In this document: positions 49,217 to 59,749 of the stretch, piece by piece
Layout: the number at the start of each line of letters is the position of its first letter
Position numbering within the stretch: the first letter of the stretch is position 1
Assembly (NCBI RefSeq): GCF_030272615.1
Contig: NC_081410.1
Span: 502,660,442 to 502,724,441, forward strand
Source: Cryptomeria japonica
Lineage: Eukaryota > Streptophyta > Pinopsida > Cupressales > Cupressaceae
Length of the DNA stretch: 64,000 nt
Direction of reading: 5' to 3'
Notes under the pieces: generated by a model
What the model was told of the DNA's origin: nothing
The model's database searches: none
The model's input: only the letters and a program-made list of their open reading frames with translations
Program-made: the position numbers and the translations under genes

Positions 49217-50685
49217 TGTAGCTAGGAAATCGGAAATCATCAAATCAAAAAGTATTAGTAATCTAGCTCAATCACGAAAGCTAAAATGCAGTGACAAATC
49301 CTAATTACACTCAATAAAGACATGAAAACAAGACATCAATTCAAATGCAAAACCATTGCAAACTTGAATGTATCCTTCATGTGGCTCCATTTTCCATCTT
49401 TCTCCTTCAAATAGCTTTGTTTGTGGATCTCACCTACTAGTGCATAAGCATGGTGTGAAAACAAGTAGATAAGATGGTAGTGCAAGAATACTCGAAGCGT
49501 GATTGATTCGACCAGGGTTCAGGGATTCAAAAAAGTGATTCTTTGGGATTGAAGAAATTCATCCAATTTATAGACAAATTGGAGAGAAGACAAGATTAGC
49601 ATGAAGAGATTCGAATGGAAATTGCAAATCAAGAACGTCAATTATGACAAATTTGCACTTTCTATGCAAAATTGATTGATTGATAATTCATGACAAAATT
49701 ATGACAACTTTCTATGTCAAAATTGATTGATTGTCAATTATGACAAATTATGACAAATTGAAATGTCATTCCCATGAAATTAGGAGGAAAATAGGAGAGA
49801 ATTGAAAAATAGAAATTAGGAAATTAGGAATTAGGTAAATCAATTAATAATTTGTCATTTATTAATTAATTCACAAAAAGAGGAATAATTAGTTAGCCAA
49901 TTAAATAAACATTTAATTGTGACACGAAGACTTAGGATAAATAAATAATTTAACCTAGAGGGAGAAATGACAAACAAGGTTAAATGAATAAATCATGAAA
50001 CCCTAGAAGATGAATTAGAAAAAGCAAGAATGACAATTAGGTCTTGACAAAAGATAATTGATATCGATTCGATTTGATCATGATTCTGATTAACAAAAGA
50101 CCAATGCTGACAAACGATTTGATTAATAAATGTGCCAATTGATGAGGAACAATGACTAATTGATCCAAATTGACACAATTGAGAAAGACGACGATTGATG
50201 ACAAATTGATCGCAAAAATGACAAAATTGACAAGAAGACAAGGATCGATGACAAAATATATTACAAAATGACAAGATTGAAAATGTCAACGATCGATGAC
50301 AAATCGATCACAAGACAACAAGATTGATGACAAATTGATCAAAAGACAAGGATCGATGACAAATCAATCGCAAGATGACAAGATTGATAAGAGGAAAAAA
50401 ACCTAATTAGGATTGATGATGTCCAAAATGATGACAAATGAGCTTGCACATTGATGCGACAGGATAAGATTGACCAAAATCATGACAAATATTGCTATCA
50501 ACAAGACCAAATTCGAAAGTGAGACAAATGAAGAATGCAAAAGAAGGACTCAATGCTCGCAAATGATAAAGACCAAGTGCGTGACATAGGAGAAATGTTA
50601 ATGCGACACAAAAACCCTAAAATAAGGCAATGCGCAAATGTTAAATTATGATTCCGCAAGCATTGACCATTTTTAGACGTCTACA
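49217..50685 (-). repeat. L LTR-b (1,469 bp), central LTR
   Basis: Same ends as LTR-a. It serves as 5' LTR for interior A and as 3' LTR for partial interior B, because a polypurine tract follows at 50686. Shorter than LTR-a, for example through loss of one repeat near 49830. Confidence 0.93.
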
Positions 50686-50700
50686 TTTTTCCCCTCTTTG
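50686..50700 (-). promoter_or_regulatory. Polypurine tract beside L LTR-b
   Basis: Same position and core as 39178-39194, with one G-to-A change on the minus strand (CAAAGAGGGGAAAAA). Confidence 0.78.
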
Positions 50701-51536
50701 AGACAATGTGATTTTAAGTGTTGTTTCAAAGAATGATAATGAAAATAGCCCAGACAATTGACAATGACATACACATGCCCCCTCGAGAAATTGGCTGGAA
50801 ACATGCAGAAAAGAGGCCAATTGATCGATAAAAATGATAGGATCGAATGGACCGACAATTGGAGATCGAATACACAAAGGACAAGCAATTGATGAGGCAA
50901 AAGACCATGACTAGCATAAGATGGAGAGGGTGCACGTCCATCTATGCACTGACAAAGATCTATAAATGAGACAAAGAGAGTGAAAATTGCTCATTTGCAC
51001 TAGCCAAAGAGGAGGATTTGTTGCTCTGGAAAAGGACACTTGCTAAGAGATGGCGAACATTCCAATGGCAGATCACCTCGGGGAATGTGTATGCACCTAC
51101 AGATGACCGGACAATGCGGAAGTAGCGGTATGTATCTCAAAAACCCATATTGTCAATTTTATGAATTTTGATCACTTACGGGACATTGCAGGGCCCACAG
51201 GGAATGCAGAAACTGACTTCTGCACCTGTGTGAGCACATCCTGCACTTGTGTAGGGTACACAAGCATAGGTTATACTACACAGGCGTAGGACTTATCACA
51301 CAGGCGCAGTTGTGCATTGGGAAGTCAATTTTGGTAAAAAATAGCATGCAAATGATCCGAAAAGGGAAGATAAGAATAGGATAGTTCAAAAGAGATGAAA
51401 AAAACCTTGATTTGGACATGAAACAAGGAAATGCAGCCAATAGGAGAAAACCTTAAAACTGACAAAATGTGCCCCAATTGTGATGCAAAGTTGACAGTAT
51501 CCATTGATCACGTGGGAGAACCGACCTGACTACTTC
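50701..51536. other. L interior B, region before PMD copy B
   Basis: Aligns with 39195-40047, including the CACCTGTGTGAG and CACAGGCGCAG word cluster at about 51215-51315. No gene. Confidence 0.6.
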
Positions 51537-52911
51537 ATGTTATGACATAGACTCAGAAGCACAGATAGAGATACACTAGCAGGACTTGGAATATACTATA
51601 TCACATTCATGCTTGAGATTAGGGCAAACACAAGACTACTTACCACATTGGCAGAGTGATGGCATTCAGAGACCTCCTCATTCCATCTGGCGACTGGAGA
51701 GGCGACTGTGACACTAGAGGATGCATGGCGTATCCTCCGCATTCTGATTCATGGAGAGATGGTAGAGTATGACCCAGTGATGGGGAGAGATGCTTTGTGG
51801 AGATTATTTGAGTGCGACACAAATGATCTAGACATCATAGAGAGGGAGATCGGCTGGGAGACCATGGCATTAGAGTACGATCGGCGATATGTGGTGATAG
51901 CAGTGGTGATAGCATGCCTACTAGTAGGGGATAGACGAGGACATGGATTCCCTATTGGATGGGGAAGAGTGCTAGAGCAGATGGTGATAGAGGGGATAGT
52001 GTACGCATGGGGACCATGTGTACTGGCTATGCTATATTTTCAGTTGCATCAGATAGCATATCAGGGAGTGCAAACTTTGAGCTATGGAGTCACATTATTA
52101 CAGGTATGGGCATTCAAGCACATAGCCATATGTCAACTGATTGTAGAGAGATAGGTATTACCACATCAACCATATGTGTATTGCTATGGGGGAGCACTAA
52201 GATAGGGTCCATTTGGATACATACTGTATTGGCAACACGAGCTAGATAGACTGAGAGAGTTCACATGGAGGCCATATCGTGATTGCACTACATGGTCAGA
52301 TGATAGTGAGGAGCTACCGTATTGCAGATAGGAGAGATACCTGATTGGGCGACCAGTGAATCACTAGAGAGCGATTGAGATGTACCTACCAGAGAGAGTT
52401 AGAGGACAGTTTGGAGAGAGACAGGATATACCTAGAGGGACAACACACTTTGCTCGATCTCATAGAGAGATGAGTCAGTGGGGGAGTATGATTCAGCCAC
52501 ACATAGCATATACTGACTTTACACATTACAGCAGAGACAGTGGGATTGGAGATCAGATGTGGTGGACATCAAGATGATAGAGGAGTATGAGCGATGGTTT
52601 GCACGGCGACGGCTAGTGCCCTTGACAGATCTTGATATTTCGGTATCAAGGAGACAGGAGGACTTCCCACTCACAGGAGAGGAGGAGGGAGATGATGAGG
52701 ATGAGGAGGATGAGTTTGATGATGAGGATGAGGGGGATGACAAGGATAGAGATGATGAGGATGACGATTATGAGCCAGACTCAGCTGATCAGGAGTCATT
52801 GCAGGATATACCCATAGAGCTGGAGGCAGCTAGGATAGAGGAGATGGGGATGTGTAGGGCTACCATAGCGAGTCAGCATGATCACATTGTGACTTTAGAG
52901 AGACAGAATGC
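51537..52911 (+). pseudogene. PMD gene, copy B, 3'-truncated
   Basis: Homologous to 40048-41802. It begins ATGTTATGA, so the third codon is already a stop where copy A has CGA. The PMD core is the better of the two copies: VTLEDAWRILRILIHGEMV, YAWGPCVLAMLYFQLHQIA and LLQVWAFKHIAICQLI are continuous from 51708 to 52154. A 1-bp deletion near 52525 shifts the frame. The acidic tail follows with an extra DEFDDED insertion relative to copy A. The gene is cut in the coiled-coil region at about 52910, where the sequence jumps to the end of an LTR. The stop before VLPHQPYVYCYG is shared with copy A. Confidence 0.85.
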
Positions 52912-53101
52912 TATTGACAAGACCAAATTCGAAAGTGAGACAAATGAAGAATGCAGAAGAAGGACTTGATGCTCGCAAATGATAAAGACCAAGTGCGTGA
53001 CATAGGAGAAATGTTAATGTGACCCAAAAACCCTAAAATAAGGCAATGCACAAATGTTAAAGTATCATTCCACAAGCATTGACCATTTTTAGACATCTAC
53101 A
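52912..53101 (-). repeat. L LTR-c, terminal 190-bp remnant
   Basis: Matches the last 190 bp of LTR-a and LTR-b and carries the outer CTACA end beside the CATCC duplication. The junction with PMD copy B shares TGC with both parents. Confidence 0.9.
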
Positions 53102-53549
53102 CATCCTTTTCTTCAATAGTTCCTCTTGCTCCTTTGATTTGATTTACAATCTCCTTTAGTCTTGTACTGTACTGGGTTATGTTCTCACCTTAATTCATCC
53201 TCATAGATTCAAGTTGTCCTCTTAGACTATCTACTTTTTCTCTTTGAACATGTTTATCTCCTCCATATATAGATATGAGCTTAGTCCACATTGCCTTTGC
53301 ATCATTGTAGCCTTCTAGATCATTAAACTCTGAATCGGTCAATGCAGATGTTATTTTAATCATTGCTTGAATATGTTCTTGCTTCACCTTTATCTCTTCC
53401 ATAGTCAATGGATAGGTGCTCGGTGCAACAAAATCATTCTCCAGATAGTATATAGCATATTCTCCAACTCCTGATAGATGTAGCTTCATCCTTTTCTGCC
53501 ATGTAGAGAAACTTGACTTGTTCAGCTTCGGTGCATCCCTCTTATACAT
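53102..53549 (-). pseudogene. Copia gag N-terminus, body B
   Basis: Continuation of 33933-37665 across L. It starts with ATG at 53549 (MYKRDAPKLNKSSFSTWQK) and runs through LEGYNDAKAMWTKLISIYGG and VDSLRGQLESMRMN, with a TAA stop at about 53190 as in bodies A and C. That stop lies at the same place in all three bodies, so it predates the array expansion. Confidence 0.92.
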
Positions 53550-53599
53550 CTTTGGATCTTTAACTCAAGTGCCTTTAAACTTTCCTTTCAAAGTCCAAA

Positions 53600-53611
53600 G
53601 CTCTGATACCA
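53600..53611 (-). promoter_or_regulatory. Primer-binding site of body B
   Basis: Exact TGGTATCAGAGC on the minus strand, two bases from LTR3. Confidence 0.93.
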
Positions 53612-53613
53612 AT

Positions 53614-55099
53614 TGATAGTTCTGATACTTAATATAAGTATAGATCCAATACCCACCAAGATGGGAGGGGGGGGGTGAATCATAGAAACTTAATCATCCA
53701 TAAAAACATCAGATTCAACCTCGGTAACACATATATCAGTTATATAACCAAAAATTGTCAAACATGCAAACTCAAAAGCATATGAACAATATAAACCTCA
53801 TAACACCAAATTTAACGTGGAAACCCAAATAGGGAAAAACTACTATGGGATTTTGGACCCACTAAGAAATATACTCTTCTAGAGTATGCTTGGTTAAAAG
53901 CAAATCCTATTAAAGATTACAAACACACTGCTAGATGTGACCCAGTTAAGGGATTTCCCTCAGATCTGTTAGGATCTTCACTTTGTTAGAAGTGACCTTG
54001 TCAAAGGATTTCAAACACTCAATCAGAATGTCACCTTGCTAGAGGATTTACATATAAGACTATTAAGACCACTCGGTTAAGAGATTTCCTGTCACTTTCA
54101 CAAAATAACAGTAATAAAATCTATCTGCAACTTCACATCTAAAATGCTAAAGCAGATTCCTATTTATTCAATACAATCTAGACATAGAACTAATCTTGTG
54201 TATCTACTAAGCATCAATACTCTGTTATTCTAACCAGTCTTCAAGCTTCTGTGCTCGGTAATCACTATGTAGCATCCCTGTGCATACACTTGCCCGCATA
54301 CATTTTTTATCAACCGTTTCCTATTTATAAATAATCATCTAATAGCTTAATCTCCTTGATCACATTTTCCATGATCAATCATAGCCATCAAGTCTTCAAT
54401 CTTGTCCAGGTTCAATGTATCTTTCGATCTAAAAATGTTTTACCCCGCCCTGGAACTTGTGTTAGGGTAATGCAGTTCAATCTGAGCTGTAGATCTTCCT
54501 GCTGACTTTCCATTACCTTAGATTTATTGACAAACTTCTTCCATAGCTTACCAATCATTGATCTTCTCTAGCTCATCAGCTTCTTTCATTAAATATGTTA
54601 TAGCTCGGTTGCAACTTGGTGAATACTAAACTTCACTCTGTAGACATTTTGCCTTCATTAACCGACAACGATAACCTTAGGGTTTACCAACTAGGTTCCT
54701 TAGGGTTTACCGACTAGGGTATTTGCCTGATAACATAGTATAGTATTAACCTTTACATTTTACAATGTATGTATGATGTTAAAACAATCTAAAACATCAC
54801 GATCTCATCATTGTCTGACTTGGTAGAGTTGCCCTTTGAATAAGTTATCCCCTTATTCATCATATTCTTTCCTGTGTCTTTACCGACTTCTTTATAATCT
54901 TTATATCATACTTTTCAAGATATGGAAACATCATACTGAATTAGAAAATCAATTTCTTGACATCAATGACAAAATAATAATATCAAGATAGTAAAACATC
55001 TTTAATCAGTTATGTCCATAATCATCAACAACCTTCTCAATATCCTTATTGAAATGTCAACAATCTTTCATTGTCTGTTATAATGTAATATTGCCAACA
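53614..55099 (-). repeat. Array LTR3 (1,486 bp), shared by bodies B and C
   Basis: 5' LTR for body B and 3' LTR for body C. It groups with LTR4 by its TGATAGTTCTG low end and by lacking the segment between CCTGGAACTTG and GAACTTGTG present in LTR1 and LTR2. It alone lacks about 38 bp near 54594, between AAATAT and GTTATAGC. Confidence 0.93.
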
Positions 55100-55113
55100 A
55101 TCTTCCCCTTTGG
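55100..55113 (-). promoter_or_regulatory. Polypurine tract of body C
   Basis: On the minus strand CCAAAGGGGAAGAT abuts LTR3, with one G-to-A change compared with N. Further purine blocks lie at 55232-55275. Confidence 0.8.
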
Positions 55114-55127
55114 CATTTATGGCAAAA

Positions 55128-55526
55128 CTAATTGATTTGACCTTTAAAAGATTCAGATTGCTGTGATTCTAAAATGCTGAAATGTTGTAGTCTTTTCTCA
55201 ATTCTCCCATATATTCTTTCAGTCTTCTCCCCCTTAGTAGGTCTTCTCCCCCTTGGTAGGTCTTCTCCCCCTTTGACAACAATGCCAAAAAGAAAATTAC
55301 TAAAACATAATTTCTTTCTGTAAGAAGTTATTTCCTGTTCTTGTGTATCAACTGAGTCTCGGTCAGAGCATTTGTCTTGAATTCCTGTTCCCTGTATCAT
55401 TCTCTGTACTATTCCAATATTACTTCTAGTACACTTGCAGAAAAACATTCTAAAGTGTATCACTCCAGCATCAACTCCCCAAAAGATATTCAATAGAGTC
55501 ATCGAATTGATGCTTTCACCGAACAC
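55128..55526 (-). other. Open frame after pol in body C
   Basis: 132 codons, homologous to the frames at 27247-27681 and 33472-33936, ending earlier at a stop (ESFKGQIN) upstream of the polypurine tract. No recognised domain. Confidence 0.3.
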
Positions 55527-55528
55527 GA

Positions 55529-58500
55529 TCAGTGAGTAGAAGATAGGGGTAGGATCCCTAACTTACTTATGAGATATTCAAAAGTGTCCTTTGGTAGTGG
55601 CTTGGTGAAGATATCTGCTATTTGCTCCTTTGTGCTAACATATTCCAACACCACTTTCTTCTCTTGAGCTTCTTCTCTAGGATAATGATATTTGATAGAT
55701 ATGTGCTTTGTCTTAGAGTGCATAACATGATTCTTTGAAATATTAATGGCACTAGTATTGTCATACAATATAGTTACTGGCTCGGTAACTTTCTCATTTA
55801 TACCTTCCAATAGTTGTTTGATCCATGCAATATTGGTACAATTCAGTGCTGCAGCAACATATTCAGCTTCGGTTGTTGACTGAGAAACACATCATTGTTT
55901 CTTGCGAAGCCAATTCACTAGTCTTTCTCCTAAAAAGAAAGCTCCTCCACTTGAGCTTTTTCTGTCATCAATGTTGCCTACCCAATCAGCATCAGTATAA
56001 ACTTTTAAATAAAAATCATTTCCTTTCTGATATACTAAGCCATAATCTTGAGTGCCTTTTAAGTATCTAAAAATTCTTTTGATTGCTATCATGTGTGTTT
56101 TGTGAGGATTTCCAGAGAATCTTGCAACAATACCTACTGCATGTGCTATATCTGGCCTGCTATGAACAACATATTGCAACTTTCCAATCATAGATCGGTA
56201 AAGTGTCTCATCAACAGATACAGATTCATCATTCTTTGATAGTTTACTATTGGTAGTCATAGGAGTACTTACTGGTTTTGAATCCTCCATTCCAAATTTC
56301 TTCAAGATTTCCTTTATGTATTTGGATTGAGTAATGAAAATCTCATTTTTCATTTGTAGTATCTGTAAACCTATAAAATACTTTATCTCACTGATTAATG
56401 ACATCTCAAATTATTTGCTCATTTCATTTCCAAAGTTCTTGCATCGAGAGTCATTTCCACAAAATATAATATCATCAACAAATATGGCTGAGATTATTAT
56501 TCCATTTTCATCATTCTTCATGTACATGTTGTTGTTCTCACTTGTCCTTATAAAACCAATCTTAATCAAATAAGAGTGCAATCTCTCATACCATGCTCTA
56601 GGTGCTTGTTTCAAACCATATAAAGCTTTGTTCAATTTACATACCTGGTCTTTATCATTGTCTTCAACAAATCCTTCAGGTTGTTCAATGAAAACTTCTT
56701 CTTCTAATATTCCATTCAGAAATGCAGATTTGACATCCACTTGATATACCTTGAAGTTCTTGAAAGCCACATATGCCAACAATATTCTTACTCCTTCAAG
56801 TCTAGTAACAGGTGCAAAAGTCTCACCATATCAATTCCTTCTTCTTGGGCATAACCTTTGCAAGCTAATCTTTCTTTGTTTTGAATGACCTCACCTTTTT
56901 CAGTTAGCTTGTTTCTAAAGATACACTTTGTACCGATTACATTTTTGTCCTTCAATCTTGGGACCAGTGTCCATGTGTCATTCTTCTTGATTTGATCAAT
57001 CTCTTCTGTCATAGCATTTATCCAATCTTCACTGTTAAATGCCTCTTTCACTATTCTTAGTTCAAATTCAGATATCAAACATGTGTTCTGTCTCAGTTTG
57101 TTCCTTGTCAGCACTGGATCATCCTTCTCTCCTATAATCTGACTTGGTGCATGGTGTCTTCTAACATACTTGGCTAATATAGGCTCGGTAGGCTCTGCAT
57201 GAGCTTCTTCATCACTCGGTAACTGGATATCTTCTTCATTTTCTTCAACAGTTATCTTGGTAGGACTTCTTGGTTGCACATAGACAAATTCATCATAGTC
57301 TTCTGGTTCTTTGGAATTTCCTTCATCAGTTCTTTCTGCAAATTCATCAATTTTCACATTTGCACTTTCTACTATTTTGTTATATGATTTGATTAGACAT
57401 TTAAATGCTTTGCTTCTAGAAGAATATCCTAGAAATGTTCCTTCTTCACTTTTCTGATCAAACTTGCCATTTCTATCATCTTTATGAACATAGCATTTAC
57501 TTCCAAAGATCTTAAAATAACTTACATTAGGTTTCTTGCCATACCAGCTTTCATAAGGTGTCTTAAGAGTACCTTTCTTCAATTGAACTCGGTTCAAGGT
57601 GTAAACAACTATGCTTATTGCTTCTCTCCAAAATGTTTGTGGAACCTTCTTCTTAATCATCAGTGTTCTAGCATAATCCACAATAGATCTATTTCTTCTT
57701 TCAGCTATTCAATTTTGCTATGGAGTTCTTGGTGCAGATACTTGTCTTTTAATACCATGATCATTGCAAAATAGGGTGAACTCATCAGATGTGAATTGTC
57801 CTCCTCTATCTGATCTAAGACATTTTAGTTGTCTTTCTCTTTCATTTTCAACTCTAGCCTTGTACCATTTAAACATTGTAAAAGCTTCTGATTTTTGTTT
57901 TAAAAACATTAGTGACATCATCCTTGAATAATCATCCATAATAATATGAAATACTTATCACCAGAATAACTTTGAAATTTCATAGGACCACAAAGATCAA
58001 TGTGCACAAGATCTAAAATTCCCTTAGAAGTGTAGGACTTACTTGTAAAGCTTGATCTTGTCATTTTACCCATCTGGCATCCTCGGCACATAACATTCTC
58101 AGGTTTTTCAAGACTCGGTAGACCTCTTACTCAGTGCTTCTTACTTATTTTAATCAGATTATCAAAATTAACATGCTAAAACGTTTTATGCCATAACCAA
58201 GTATAATCAATCTTTGCATGCAAACACTTATTGTGAGTTAAGTCAAGGTGAAATGTAGTAGCTAACTTTCCATTCTTGTCACGAACTTTGACAATTCCTT
58301 TCTAAAATTCTATTCGGTAACCTGTGTTGTTTAGCTGTTCTACACTCAACAAATTGTATTTCAAACCTTCAACCGAATAAACATCATTGCATCTTGCATT
58401 ATCAAGAAGTTTTATGGATCCTTTACCTCTTACCAGACATTGTGCATCATTACCAAATCTAACATATCCTCCATCATAATCTTCTAACATAACAAACTTG

Positions 58501-59685
58501 TGTTTATCTCCTGTCATATGATGTGAACATCCACTATCTATAATCCAAGTATCATTAGGGTTTATGTGAAATATAAGGGCTTTTTGTTCATACCTTTCTT
58601 CATCTGATCCATCCTTGATAGCCACATAAACAACTTCCTTTGTATCATTTATCTGACTTGTCATCATTAGATTCCTCATGAACTATTAAGAATGTCTTTC
58701 TATCTCTTCTTCTGAAGTCTCAGTGTCCTCTGTAATGGTTAACTTTTTGTCTATCATCTCAGTAATCTCCCTTTTTAGTAAAATCTTTGTCAGGACAGTT
58801 AGAAGCCATATGTCCAATATTATCACAATTGAAACATTTCAAAGGTAGTTTTCCTTTATACTTACCTTTGCGTCTAGGTAACCTTTTGGCCAATAGTGCT
58901 TCAAACTCTTCTTGCTTTCTTATTTCTTCATATAGTTTGTGTACCTCCTCCATGTTCTTCTGAAATATTTCACTTGCTCCACTATGATCTCCTTCAGAGT
59001 ACTTATACTTTCTTTCATTGTAATCATTAGATTCATTCAAATGAAAAGAACTAAATGCAGATTCAACTTTATTTACCGATGACCCACTATTATCAAAATT
59101 ACTTAACTCAAATGCATGTAGCTTACCAATAGTAGCATCCAAGGAAACTGGCATATTAGGTACAAACCTCAATTCATTGATTGCAGATACTCGGATTGCA
59201 TAGGCAGGTAGAAGGGTTCTTAACAACTTACTTGTTACATCCTTTTCTTCAATAGTTCCTCTTGCTCCTTTGATTTGATTTACAATCTCCTTTAGTCTTG
59301 TACTATACTAGGTTATGTTGTCACCTTAATTCATCCTCATAGATTCAAGTTGTCCTCTTAGACTATCTACTTTTTCTCTTTGAACATGTTCATCTCCTTG
59401 ATATATAGATATGAGCTTAGTCTACATTGCCTTTGCATCACTGCAGCCTTCTAGATCATTAAACTCTGAATCAGTCAATGCAGATGTTATTTCAATCATT
59501 GCTTGAATATGTTCTTGCTTCACCTTTATCTCTTCCATAGTCAATGGATAGGTGCTTGGTGCAACAAAATCATTCTCCAAATAGTATATAGCATATTCTC
59601 CAACTCTTGATAGATGTAGCTTCATCCTTTTTTGCCATGTAGAGAAACTTGACTTGTTCAGCTTCGGTGCATCCCTCTTATACAT
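55529..59685 (-). pseudogene. Copia gag-pol, body C
   Basis: ATG at 59685 (MYKRDAPKL) to the stop at 55529. Landmarks: gag knuckle CFNCDNIGHMASNCP near 58825; protease DSGCSHHMTGD near 58525; integrase SDRGGQF near 57805; reverse transcriptase FVDDIIFCG near 56470; RNase H VYTDADWVGNIDDRKS near 55990; CDNTSAIN changed to YDNTSAIN near 55760. Unlike A and B it has frameshifts, between about 58760 and 58640, between 58300 and 57940, and at about 56830 where one base of the CCATAATCAATT run is lost. The most decayed of the three. Confidence 0.92.
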
Positions 59686-59735
59686 CTTTGGATCTTTAAC
59701 TCAAGTGCCTTTAAACTTTCCTTTTAGAGTCCAAA

Positions 59736-59747
59736 GCTCTGATACCA
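59736..59747 (-). promoter_or_regulatory. Primer-binding site of body C
   Basis: Exact TGGTATCAGAGC on the minus strand, two bases from LTR4. Confidence 0.93.
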
Positions 59748-59749
59748 AT

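Larger units (their letters stand above)
37666..53101 (-). mobile_element. Large non-autonomous LTR element L with antisense PMD gene, tandem and partly deleted
   Basis: Outer ends TGTAG and CTACA with TSD CATCC. Layout on the plus strand: LTR-a (37666-39177), interior A (39178-49216), LTR-b (49217-50685), partial interior B (50686-52911) and a 190-bp end of LTR-c (52912-53101). The polypurine tracts (beside LTR-a and LTR-b) and the primer site (beside LTR-b) show the element reads on the minus strand. No reverse transcriptase or integrase motif is found in the 10-kb interior. It carries degraded sense-strand Q- and P-rich ORFs and an antisense plant-mobile-domain gene. Its 3' region matches G's in motif order, suggesting a Tat-like relative. 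Confidence 0.88.
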
